Origin: Eutrigla gurnardus
Taxonomy: Eukaryota; Chordata; Actinopteri; Perciformes; Triglidae
Direction: 5' to 3'
DNA: 64,000 bases
Assembly: GCA_963514095.1 (NCBI GenBank)
Contig: OY741271.1
Location: 11,374,495 to 11,438,494, forward strand
Positions within the stretch are counted from its first letter, which is position 1. Every line of letters starts with the position of its first letter. This document shows, in pieces, positions 1 to 12,623 of the stretch. The translations under genes were made by a program, and so were the position numbers. The notes under the pieces were generated by a model. That model searched no databases. It worked only from the letters and a program-made list of their open reading frames with translations, and was not told where the DNA came from.

Positions 1-74
1 CAGACACATAACGTTGCAGTTTATTATTAATAAATTAGATTCACTCTTTTCTTGTCTTTATTCCACATAGTGAG

Positions 75-78
<4 letters not shown>

Positions 79-172
<94 letters not shown>
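79..172. repeat. (TG)n microsatellite, about 47 units
   Basis: Uninterrupted TG dinucleotide tract of 94 bases. It generates spurious Cys-Val and His-Thr open frames on the two strands, which are not genes. Confidence 0.98.
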
Positions 173-173
<1 letters not shown>

Positions 174-258
174 TGAGGGAGGGAACAATATACTGAGTCA
201 GCCCAAAGGCTGTCAAGAAGACACTTTAACAATCAGCTCTGCTCCAGAAAACACCAAG

Positions 259-334
259 TGTGTGTGTGTGTGTGTGTTCCTGTGTGTGTGTGTGTGTGTG
301 TGTGTGTTCCTGTGTGTGTGTTCCTGTGTGTGTG
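259..334. repeat. interrupted (TG)n microsatellite
   Basis: TG runs broken by TTCC interruptions, less than 100 bases from the pure TG tract on its left. The periodic TTCC interruptions suggest local expansion of a longer unit. Confidence 0.92.
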
Positions 335-594
335 CCATTGTGCGCACACACACATATTACTGGAAACGGTGCATAGGAATTAGACTGAAATGGTCGCCCT
401 CTAGGTCTGATGTTTAGTTTCCAGAGTGTGTGTGAGAGGATCAGTGGAGAGGGGCATAAAGTGCTGTGAGGAGACTGAGTGATCTTAATGACAAGAGAAT
501 GGTTTTACGATGGGCCTCAGTAATCAGGGGCTCTGGATGGAAGTCTTGATAAACCGTTGTATCACTGTTGCGTGAGTGATTATGGACCACTTAC

Positions 595-1457
595 CTGTAG
601 CTGAATGGAGCCACAGTAGCCATGTTGACTCTGGGTGTTTCCAGGCCTTGACTGAGCACATCGGCAGCCACTTTGGACATTACTGGCATGGTGAACGTCA
701 TCGGCGGCAGCGGCAGGGGACAAGGAGAGGAGGCCGGGCTGCTGTCGTCAGGGGAGCCCATCTCCTCGTCTGATTGGCTGGTGGAGTCACTGCGACCCCT
801 GATGGTGTGCCCGTAGCTTGTTTCAGCAAAGCGGGGGCGGAGGTTTCCGTTGTGTGACGTGGGGGACCGGGCTGGGTGGTTTTCTGGAGGCTCTCTCTCT
901 CTCTGTGGCATGACCTCACTGGTTGCCTGGGATACAGTGTTGGAGTTGTCTCCTCTTCTGATCTGGAGCGGAGGATGCAGGTTGCTGGTTCCCCGCGATT
1001 GGTTCTCGTTGGCGAGGGCGTTTTTGTTGCTGTTGCCGTCATGTGGAAACAGTGAGGGGTAGTGAGGCGGGCCGGGTTTACCCAGATCCAGCGTGTCCTT
1101 AGAGTGTGGTGGCAGCACCCTGCGCTGGTTTAACGGGCTGCTGTAGGCAGAGCGTGACACCTGGGGAGAAGGTAGGGCTCCCGTCCGATGGAAGAGCTGA
1201 CCCTTCAAGTCAACCGTGGGGTCTCTGGAGGGAGGCCTGGGGATGGTGGAGCTCTTCGGGCAAAGTAAAGGGGAGTACCTGGGTGTGTGCGGGGGTGTGT
1301 GCTGAGGGGTCTGTGTGGACGGTCTGGGAAGTTCACTAGCCTGACGGCGACCGCCTGCTTTGGGGGTGGAGGGCAACAAGCTGTGTGGGAGGGGGATTCC
1401 TGAAGAGGGAGGAGCCCGGGGCGCCAACTTGAAATTAACTCCCCCACTCATGCTGAC
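595..1457 (-). CDS. large internal exon of an unidentified Pro/Ser-rich protein
   Basis: One open exon of 863 bases (about 287 codons) on the minus strand, bounded by a TTTAG acceptor next to 1457 and a CAG/GTAAGT donor at 595. The first in-frame Met is three codons in, at 1451, so it could be a first coding exon or an internal one. The product is low-complexity, rich in Pro, Ser, Arg and Gln (many PPxxP and SPxxSP stretches), with an acidic patch (SDEEMGSPDD) before a more conserved-looking end containing SKVAADVLSQGLETPRVN and ending APFSYR. No enzyme motif, signal peptide or membrane segment is visible; it looks like a disordered scaffold or cytoskeletal regulator. The 3' exons lie left of the window. 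I do not recognise the family. The length of the open frame and the two good splice sites support a real exon. Confidence 0.72.
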
Positions 1458-4400
1458 CTAAATGGAGAAACACAGGGAGAAAGTCACATATAATGAGCCA
1501 ACATGTTAGTCCTCCATCGTCAACAACAACAGAGATACCAAAAAAAAGGTTTGATTGTCCATTTAGAGGTTAATTTCACAGCGTTGACATCTAATCTAAA
1601 ATGTTATCCAGTCAGTTGAAGCAGAATTCACTGTTGTCGACACAGACAGTTGAAAACATCCACGGAATGCAAGCATGTGAATCAAGCACATATGACACAC
1701 TGAGTCACGGTCCACCACGAGTTTAGCTTATTTTCGGCATGAGTTCAAAACACACAAACATCTTCTTCACATAGAGGCACATGGTCACAGCGATGTCTTC
1801 CAGCTGCCTTCAGAGCACTATGTTCTCTAATAACTGATTTTCTCCACATAATGAATTCAAATACACAGACTCCTACGGACAGACACACGGCTCTCTTCTA
1901 TAAAAGCTATGGAAGAGGTAGAGATCCTTCTCACCTGATTTGCTTTTATTCCATGTGTTCACGGTTTCCGTTTCCCTCTCTAAAGAACCCTAAAAGTCCG
2001 CCTGGTATTATTTGTGCCCAGCCGTTCTGTGCAAACCATAATGAATGTTGGTCAAGTGAAGCATTTCATGTAATGCCGTATAATTTAACTACCTCGTGCT
2101 GCTCTACTTGAGGCCAAGAGGAGGGAGGAAACAAGAAGGATCACATCTGAGATAAACAGATAAATCGAATTGCGATCTCTCACAAAGTATCAGGATCTCA
2201 CATGACAGTCTGTGGTCAAATCCACACTCATTTAAATATGAAAGCCATATCTCTCTCAACATGAGATTTATAAATGTGCTGTCCCTTTCTTTACATATTT
2301 TATGTGTTTAGCTGCGTACTATCGAGTGTATTATTTCAATTCATACAGCCGGAGAACTGTTAGAAAGCTTCAGCTGGACTTTTATGACCGACTCACTGAC
2401 ATTGTGAACAAATCCTGTTGGTGTCCAGATGTGCTGGAGTGGGTCAGCAGCTGCTCTCACATTCAACACGGATATACACTGTATACACTGTACACAGATA
2501 CACGTAAACACATTGCACATTTTACTGCCTGGACAGCTTGGGAACAGTGTAGATTTAATTATTAAAATGATACAAAATGCTCATAAATACACAGATTTTA
2601 TTTTACTTGCCCTCTTAAAGGCAGAAACTGTGTTGCCAGAAGCCTTTTTGAGAAGCTGTATTTAGTAAATCAGAGATGTGTCAAAGCCACGAGGATAAAA
2701 TGTCGGATCTAATCAGAGTATTGCTCACAGTGCAACATGGTTTACACAAACACGCGTTCACAAATGTATGTTACAGTCTGTCATTTTAAGAATCTGTGCA
2801 ACAGAAAGGGGTAGCTCAGAAATCTAAATAGAAATGTAACATTTTAGCTCCTGATAAAGGAAAGGTTTCTATGGAAGACACCTTCCTCTCACCATTAGAC
2901 ATACTGACACAGAAAATGGAGATTTGGTGTTTTGCCAAGGAGCAGTGCTCTATCATAGTTGACTCAGTGATAATGAAGACGTGCACGGCGGCGTACAGCA
3001 GCAGTGATGCAGCAATAGGTAAACAGAGACAGATGCGATCATCCATCCTGCCCTCACCTCATGTCTCTCCCTAAATTCCTCTCCCTCCTCCCACATCCTG
3101 TTTCTCTTGCTCTTTCTCTCGGCTCCCTAATAAGCATCAGAATTTCTGCGTCTCTGATACAATTCCTGCAAGGATTTCCAGGAGCACAGGTGCAGTCTGG
3201 CTCCGAGTCTATCTGTATGGAAATTGGCTATTCTCGGGGGACCCAGCGGGGTCATACCAGTACTACCGCAGCCCACATAAGAAGACATCAGGGCTCAGCT
3301 GGTGGTGGGGATGTCTGTGTGTATGGATCCACAGTAAGAGACAATGAGATGTTTTCTGCTGACTGAGGAGCAGAGTGGGTTGGAACACGGGCAAATCAAT
3401 CTTAAATCTGATTCCCTCACGCATGAGGGGAGATTTTACAGCACACACTTTTGGTATGTCCTCTGTGTCATGTGTTCAGATTATATACAGGAGGCATCAA
3501 CACGCTGTTGTATAAGGGCCTTCACAATAGTTGGTCTGTTGGTCTGTTGACACTTTCACAGAAGGTCATGTGACTGTCTGGCAACCAAAATATAGATATA
3601 GTACATTTAAAGTACTTCTCGTTTAAATACACTTTCTCAAAATCTGCAGGACAAACATGTAAAAGGTCAGATTTTTATTTTTGGTTTTTGGTTTGTTTTA
3701 TTGTTGATGATTTCAGGCTGGTTCCAAGTCAAAACTGTGAGGAAGATATGCAGAAAAATCAATAATCCTACATTTAAACTCAAATCTCAATATCATGATC
3801 GCCTGTAACAATTCTGTAAGTCAGGGCTTTATGTTCCTCATGCTGCCACTGAACAATCAAATAAGTCATATCAAGGCTTTCCCTGAACTCGGAAAGCAAT
3901 CATGAAGTCAATGGTATCTTTATTGCTGAGGATTTGTGCCCCTAGCAGCCATTGAGCACCAGGGCTTTAGCACTTTGTTCTACACTTTGGAACCGACAAC
4001 ATTCCACTACGAAAACCAGACTAAGTCATAAAATCACTGAAGGAATCAGGTAGGATGGCAGTGATGCTATGTTACACTTAAACTAGGACGATGCTTTGTT
4101 TATTATAATCATGCATATTTAAAAATGTTGATGCATCAAGATGAATCAATAATTGTTTTATAATCACATCATAGCCTTCTCAATCAGAAACTAATCAAAT
4201 TGTGAGGTGCCTTGAGATTCCTCCCTACTTGAGTAATATGATATTATTAAATTAAATGGCTGATCAGGTAGTCCATAAAACATAATGAAAGAGTGAAACA
4301 TTCCAACAGCACACAGCTTTCTGGTCCAAAACCCAAAGATATGAAATCTAACAGTGATATAACAAGCAATAATTTAAGAGGCTGAAATCACAGATTGTCT

Positions 4401-4931
4401 GTCATTTATATACATTAGTTTTACTGTGACATTCAGCGAAACACATTACTTCTATTTATTAGGTTATTAAGTAGAATATGCAGTTCAGAAGCAGAATCAC
4501 GTTTAACGGCCAAGTATTCCTACACATACACGACATTTTAACTCTGTTTTTCTTTTTTGCATTTCTCTCAATGAACTTAAATAAATGGATGTAATCGCTG
4601 GGAATAAGGACAACAAAGCTGGACACATAAAGGAAAAGAGAACATGAAGTCACAATGTAAACAGCATGGTAGTGAAACCTTCTAGGTAACTGCAGCACTT
4701 TGTCAGAAGTGAATGTGATGATCGCTGGTGAAGCAAATGCTGGAAGAAACCAGAGCGATGAGCCATCCTCATGTATTCTGCAAGGATGCTACTGGCCTCT
4801 GCTGGACACTGTGTGCAACAACAGCAGGGACTCTCATTCCTTCAGTAATCATCTAATTATTTATTGATTTCCACACCGTCAGGAAAGGGACCAAAGCTGA
4901 TTAAACACATCAGTCATTAAAGAAAGAAGGT

Positions 4932-4975
4932 CAGGTATGTACTTTCTGTACGAACTCACAGAAAGTACATACCTG
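4932..4975. repeat. perfect inverted repeat (18-bp arms, 8-nt loop)
   Basis: Left arm CAGGTATGTACTTTCTGT (4932-4949) is exactly complementary to the arm at 4958-4975, with loop ACGAACTC. The stem is shorter than a usual microRNA precursor. Confidence 0.95.
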
Positions 4976-6973
4976 GGGAGCATGGCAGCCAGCATTAGAC
5001 AGTTAACTTCTAACTTCATCATCATATTACATCGTTATAGCTCCTCTGTCCCATGACATACTGAATTCAGCTACTGTACCTCTGATCAAAGAAACATGCA
5101 TACTTTCTCTCTCTCACACACACAAATACGCGTCCTCAGCCTTGTGATGAAAACCCTCTGACTCATCACCAAAATCAATAAATGAGGTGGCAACACAGGC
5201 CTCTCTGTCTGTGAACTGAAGGACGTTAGCTATGTTTGTGAGTTTGTGTGTCTCACCCAGTCTGGTAATAAATGAATATAATCACCTGCACATTGAGAAT
5301 AATAAAAAAAAATAGACAAATTGCGATAACCTTCTGTCATAAATCATCTTACACCATGTGACACACAGTGGTGCAAAAAAAGAAAAGCTCCACTGTGCTG
5401 TTAGGATTCCTGGAAAGACACCAGCTTTAACAACAACAACAACAACACATGACACTGACTTAGGTCTGCTGTCTCACCTCAGGAGTGTCGTACAGGACTG
5501 TAAGCCGGGTCTCTCAGTGTGCCGCTGGGCTGAGGAGCCGGAGCCTGCAGGAGGGTGGTCACACTTCTCCAACGTCCCAGGAACAATGGACTGTTTTTTC
5601 CTGGATCACTGTTGCATCCTCACCGCTTGCCTCCCATTGGCCCATCGTGCCTCGCCATTCACCAAGACAGGAAACTGTGACAAACAGGAATGACATTTTC
5701 AGCCAATCAGGGGGCCGCCGTGCTGAGGTGACTCATTTTCAAAGTCACATTCTTTGATGGAATCAATGCTCTCATCTTTTGGCGGAAAAACCGTTCACAC
5801 GTAAGAAATGTGTGTTGGAACACTGAACTGAAGAATAGTTACTCATATGCTGATTTAACTGGCACAGTGAACTCCGATGACACGTTCTGTCATCCTCAAA
5901 GATGCCACAACATCCACAGCATTTAACTTGTCTAAAAATCTTGTATCTCCATATTGTCACCTACACAGGAACATAAAGTAGATAAAGTTGTTTTGGCGTT
6001 AACTTCATCACAGTGCATCTTTGACTTCACACCGGAGGTTATGCAAGGGTTTCATTCACAAGAGAAAAAACACATAAGAAGTCATCGGTTCAGGGGTTTC
6101 ACAAGATGTCTACAGAGTATGTGAATCACTCAAAGCTGGGAAAATGATGCATATAGCACACACAGCACATATAGCACACACACTCAATATAAACAGAAGC
6201 AGACGAGCACTCACACAAACCATACAGGAGAGAATCAGACGACTAACGTTAGCATGCCCTGCTTCCCTTCATCCTGATCCACCACCAACGACTCTTCACA
6301 TCATGAGCCGGTCATGGTCACACTATAGTATGCCTACTATGCTATGAGTCATACAGCCCATATAACGCTGATTCAGGCATCACGTCACCCCTGGTTACAG
6401 TAAAACCCCCCTCCTCTATCATTCCCTCTCGCTCTCTTTTCATCCCACTTAAGCTCGGCCTTTCTGTCCGTTAACCTCTCTCTTCCACTCTGCCAGCATC
6501 TCCCCTTCGTATCACACTAAACATCATCATCCATGAAACACAGTGTTTGTGTTTATCTGCTCACGGAGGCTGGCATTCACAGTTACACTCACACACATGA
6601 CAGAATCACACAAACAAACAAACAAGGAGAGACACACAATAACTGTCACATAGACAAATGCATGATCATAAATGTAATATATGAAACCAAGGCGACACTC
6701 ACCCCCCCCCCACCCCCTGCAAGCATCGGGAAAAACAAGCAGCCAGTGAGTTTGCATCCGATCTGTATGCTGCCGAGTGCGTCTGGTTCAATCCCTCACT
6801 GCTTCTGGCTACTTTTGCACGGTGGGCCTCTGAGCGGCGAGCATGTGCACTTGTGTGTGACTCTCTGTCATCCCACCTCTCTATCACGTCATGCCGCTCT
6901 GCTGCAGCCGCAGTACGCCTGCAGCCGTGTCCCCGCCCCTCGTTCTCTCTTTTTTTTCACCCCTCCCCTCATC

Positions 6974-7087
<114 letters not shown>

Positions 7088-7178
7088 GGACCTGTTGGCT
7101 GAGATCCTTCCCTCTCTGAGGTGAAATATAAGCCCAGAGAAAGCAAAGACAGGCTGGCCCATTAGCTGGATAAGTGTG

Positions 7179-7286
<108 letters not shown>

Positions 7287-8470
7287 GCTTTAGGGGGGTG
7301 TATAGTGTGAGTAATACATGGCAATTAAGCAGATGTAGCCACGAATGTGAAAAGCCCAAACCCATCATCAGGCGTTCAGAGTCTAATTGGCGGTCAGGGG
7401 AAGCCGGATGAAATAAGACAAAAGCACAGAACGCTAAAGATAGATCTGCTGACGACCTACGAAAATGTGGGGTAAACACCGAATCACACACATGCATCTG
7501 ATGTCTATATCCGTCCGCACTCGATGCGCATGCCTGCACAAGCGAGCCTCCCATCCATCACTCCTCTCATTTGTCCCACGCCTCTAATGAAAGAAGGCGG
7601 AGACAGAAGGAGAAAGATGCATAAGAGGCTGGAAATAGGAACAGCATGTGCAGAGTAAACCCTCCATCGGCGTCTTTTTCCCAGCTGACAAATAGATTGT
7701 AATGAAATGCATCCCAGACCTGACCTTGAATTCACCTTCCCCGATCTGTCTGTCCATTCTCATAAACCACAGTCTGCAAATAATATCATCACATGGCCAG
7801 TCCACCTGAAACATGTGACCAAAACACCGTCAGTGTTGCCGTGTGCATCGCCAGGGTTTCTCAGAGATGAAGGTGTGAAACAGAAACAATTCATAGTGAC
7901 CGCTTGAACCCTACTAAGGGTTACATTTTGTTGTTGTTGTGTTAAGTCTAATAGAAAGGAACCTGCTTGACACCTTCCCTGTTTCTCAGTCTCTGCCTGT
8001 CTATTCTCTCCTCTCATATTTCTGCTGTGCTGGCTTACAGTTTGACACAGTGACATAAAGGACTGCGTTGAATATTTAATGGAGACTGTGATACTCAACA
8101 GGATCAGAACTATATAATAAATCCTGTAAAATGTTTTCTTCTTTTCTTTTTACAGTCTTGCAGCTTATTTCTAAGAACTTGTTTTTCTCTTAATGCGTGT
8201 GTGTTCAACCAATCATTAGGCTTGATGGTACGTATGGGTTTTTACAGCCTTGATCTTGCAGTTAAGTACAGCCTGAGAGCTCTCTAACTGATCACATATT
8301 GATCGGGCACTGACTGGCTGAGCGAACACTTGACTCAGGTCAAAACTCCACTGAAGAGATCTATAAATAAAGGAAAATCATATTAGGACTTGGAGCCCAA
8401 CCAACAAGCTCAGCGCTTCAGACACAAATGCACATTATACACATTAACTGCCCCTTCCTCCCCCCGCCCC

Positions 8471-8493
8471 ACACACACACACACACACACACA
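8471..8493. repeat. short (AC)n tract
   Basis: AC dinucleotide run of 23 bases following a C-rich stretch. Confidence 0.9.
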
Positions 8494-8734
8494 TGCAGAA
8501 CACAACGTCCTTCATGCTGTAAAACACAATCACTTTAAGTGTTCACCCCGAAATACTCACATTGATGTGGAGCCGGCTCACTCTGGGGATTAAAACGTGT
8601 ACAACTCAATGCAAAGTCAGCCACGAGCACAAAACACACTCACATGATCTGTCGCTTTGTCCCAGTGGCTCGCCAAACGGGAAATGACTTGTTTCAGAGG
8701 GATTATGGGTACGCGCGGTCCAGCGTCTGTGATT

Positions 8735-8737
<3 letters not shown>

Positions 8738-8793
<56 letters not shown>
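8738..8793. repeat. (GT)28 microsatellite
   Basis: Pure GT tract of 56 bases. Confidence 0.97.
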
Positions 8794-8797
<4 letters not shown>

Positions 8798-10028
8798 AGG
8801 GGGGGATGTCATAGCTGATCTACTCATGTCCCCCCAGGGCATGTCCTCCCCCCTGAGAGACGCTGTCATGACAATGGGACACTTGTGTCACTGTCACCCC
8901 GAGGGGCATCTGGAGGGGTGGAGGGGGGGCGACTCTTACATGTGGACTGTTTGGAGTATGAGGCCTCAGACGTGTAGTTTCACTGAGATGACGAGTAAAA
9001 ACAAGAACAGAAGACAGAAAAAGGTCATGATAAAGTATCAAATACACACAAACATAAGAGCTTAATGCAGCGTAGAGGAAGTTACCAGTTCCTTGAGGAA
9101 GTTTGTATCCAGTTCACCAACATCCTGAGTTTGTCCCAGCATGAATGTACCTCGAGTGCTGTTAACACTAGGTGGAGTCAGAGTTTGAGATGTAAATGTG
9201 AGAATAAAACAGATATCATATCCCAGAAAGGGGAACCAGACCCACGAATGCATCCACACTTTGATTTGATTAACCGAGGCTCTTCTCAAGATCCGTCAAC
9301 TGCACAAACTAAGGCTGTTCGAAAACTGAGTCACAACAGCCAGTATTACTGTAATTCAACCCAGTCTCACTGCAGTTCCTAGTCACGAAATACAATCTAC
9401 TGGTTTCCTGTACAGGGACACAAAACGGGGATCCTTTTTCATAGTAGACACATTATTTAAATGCATCCATGTGAGAATGCAACAGCCAGAGCTATTGAGA
9501 AAGACTCGTTCTGATGGCCGGCTGGGGAGCTGGACGGGTCCAACAACACAGGACTTACAACTATGAGAACTGACTCTCTGCTGACCGTCGTTTCCCTCCT
9601 GACTATGGATCGCTGCGAAGTGCAAAATGGATTGAGGCTTGAAAGTTCACGGCCACGAAAAGGAAGCAGGATAGGAAACTGTATCTCTTTATCGATCGTC
9701 GCTCCATAATGCAGCAACTACACACACAAACACACAACAGTGCTGTCCATTATTCCAGCAGGTAAGCGATACTCAGGTGTATCTAGGCCAATCATGTTGC
9801 TGTTCTTCTATAGATACCTAAAGCTCAAACAGAGAGGGGTCAAAGAGCAAGAAAAATGAGACCCCAAGTCAACTATAGACAATCGACTTTATAAATGCAT
9901 CGTCTTTCGTTCGTTTTTATTTTGCTGTGTTCTAAAATGTAACCGCTGTGAAAGAATCTGATTTTTTTCTAGTTCATAAATCACCTAGTAGATACATTTC
10001 TGATCTCCTTGAAGAACACAAACCCAGT

Positions 10029-10048
10029 AGGTTCTACCGGTAGAACCT
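10029..10048. repeat. 20-bp perfect palindrome
   Basis: AGGTTCTACC followed immediately by its reverse complement GGTAGAACCT. No surrounding element was recognised. Confidence 0.95.
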
Positions 10049-11589
10049 CGAGTCAGAGCAAAGCAGGGTGAAGCTGCTTCTGGCTGCTGCACACACATGC
10101 AGTAGAACCACCTGCCTGATGCTCTCAAATGTGTCTCAACCTTGAAGCTACACAAATCTAAATTAAACATTTATTTTATTCTTTCCCCATTGTGGATTGT
10201 AGGGGAAAAAACACATAAAACCCCCATTTATCAGGAGGCATATTCTAATACATATTGCAATGTTGATTTCAACAATTTGACCTGTTATGGCAGCAGAATC
10301 CATCGACTATCCCCTTTAAATGTTGTGCTTTTACAAACATAGCTGCCTAAAGTACACCTGCGTTTAGAGTACTTGTACTGACAAGTTAAACCAGCTTAGA
10401 CCACTGCCAGTTCAAATCCACACCCAGACCCAATGACAGCACTGACAGCAAACACAAGACACAGCGAGGACACTGTCTCAGACCGTCACAGGTAAGCACA
10501 GCTGCAGCCTCCTTCTGATCCTTACTTCTCCTTTCTTTCACACGGTGTTCTCCGGGTCTGCATGAATCCGTCTCACTGACTGATTCTCCCTTCCTCTAGA
10601 GTATAATGGAAAGCTAACATCACAGTGCGAAATTCTTCTCGTCAGTCCCATTTCATCACTCCCTGCTCGCTCCTTGTTATGCATTATTGAATATGCCCTG
10701 CATTAAAAATGATTTCCGATTGGGTATATTTTGTCTTCTAATAAACTAGAAATCAGACATTTTCTCAGTAACCTAGCTAAAAGGCTAAACATTTTTCTTC
10801 TGAATGAATATACAGTATGTAATACACGATGTAACTTAACAAGAAATGTGACTGTGACTTTAAATACATTCAAATTTTAGAATTGTAAGGGAAACAGTAT
10901 GAGAAACAGTAAACCCAAAGGTTTAGTTAGAAGTAAATGCATCTATTATCCAAACTCAAAAAGTAAAGAAAATATCACAAATTTGCCTCAAGGGACTTCC
11001 AAATTTGGACCCTCGCTTCGGATGAGGAACTCCTTCAGGAACCTTAAGGAGAGCAACTGATGAGGGATCTCTCTCCCATGGAGGACAGACATGCAATAAA
11101 CGCTGTGTGCAGAATAAACAATAGAGAGAATCCATTTAACAAAAAAATGATGAATAGAATGTCAAATTATATGAAAATTAAAAAGCATTTAAAAGCCCAT
11201 TTGTTGGCTAATAGTCAGATCCAAACAGGTTAAAAGCTGGAGTAGTAAACATGACTCTGCTGCCCGAGGGGGGAGAACAAGAAAGGCTGCATACCACCAG
11301 AGAAGTCTACTGAAGACTTGTTCAAACACACACGGCTGTTATTTCCTCTAATATTGAGCTCATCGTGACACCAACCTGAAAAACAATGGATCTGTTTACA
11401 GCGTTTGGTCTTTGTACGTTACTATCCATATCTATATCTAGCAGGCTGTTGGTCCGTTGTGATCGGGTCAGTACCTACGGAAATGGAAGAAACAGAAGAA
11501 AAAACCACAAGTGCAATATTCGGTATGTGTTTCTATGATCTTTTTATATATACAGTTTAAAGAGTATCTTAAAAAGTAATTAAAGTACA

Positions 11590-11760
11590 AAATCCTATTT
11601 CAATAGCTGGGTTTCTGCCAGTAGAGGGCAGTCACTATGCATATTTATAGCATTAAAATGTAGAATTCATATACTTTGCATTCACGTGTTAAGATTTGGA
11701 CTTTGGACTCAGTTGAAAAAATGTGGTTTGGGGGGTTTAGTTCCTCTAAGACTTCTTTTG
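11590..11760. repeat. dispersed repeat copy ('CCAGTAGAGGGCA' family)
   Basis: Contains GCCAGTAGAGGGCAGTCACT, then TGTAGAATTCATATACTTTGCA and a GGGGTTTAGTTCCTCT end. The same order of motifs occurs near 19550-19660, and in inverted form within 54918-55181; a fragment is near 62100-62150. This is a short non-autonomous repeat family of the genome. Confidence 0.7.
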
Positions 11761-12214
11761 TGGACGCCCTATATTTAAAATAGTTCTCCTTTTTTTGTGC
11801 TTTGCTCTTTTTGGTGACGTCTCAGAATGGAAAACAGTGTCAGATCCAAAACAAGCTGGTTGCCTATTTTCACAAGACCTTCTCCACAGCAACATGCATT
11901 CAAAGAGCCTCTTTCTGAGCATGGACATCAGACAGGACAGGGAGCAGCAAGACCAGAGTTTAGTCACTTTCTACCAGAGAGACGACGTTCGGTGGACGTC
12001 ACCACTGCACTGCAAACTACAAGGTAGTCGCCGGTAAATTAAACACTCCTGCCTTCACCAGCAAAAATAAAATGTTCAGTTCAGGGATAAACCTTAAAAA
12101 CTCAATTCCTCACAGGCGACGTTGCAACAGGATGTGGGGTCGACCGTCACATGATGTCAACGGTGATTTTCAAGCTTATGAGTGGATTCCATATAAACTT
12201 AGGTTAGACACCAC

Positions 12215-12340
<126 letters not shown>

Positions 12341-12623
12341 ACAAAGCTGATTCAGGCCGTTAAATATAACATCCTTCTTCTTTCTACTGTGGCAACCATT
12401 TATATTGTAATGCAAAAGTAGTGAAACTGCAAGTAAAAGCAAATAATTGCTGTTAAGTCAAATTAAGAAGCGTAAAGTGTCAGTATAGTATACACAGTAA
12501 GTATTATCATATTTTTTAAACTTGTAACTACACTACACTGATTAACTCCACTCTGCTCAAAGGTGATTTTTCTTCATTCTCTGATTTACTTCATTAAAGT
12601 CATCAACCTTGTCCTGGTTGCAG

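Noticed and set aside
41..417. Open frames of Cys-Val or His-Thr repeats
   Set aside because: Translations of TG/CA microsatellites, no gene features. The same applies to frames at 6884-7554, 8606-9065, 12072-12442 and 14248-14708.
4932..4975. microRNA precursor
   Set aside because: The stem is only 18 bp with no extension beyond the arms, shorter than Drosha/Dicer substrates.
11795..12037. Open frame that might be an upstream exon of the HECT gene
   Set aside because: Has a possible AAG/GTAGTC donor but no recognisable HECT or G2E3 sequence; too weak to annotate.
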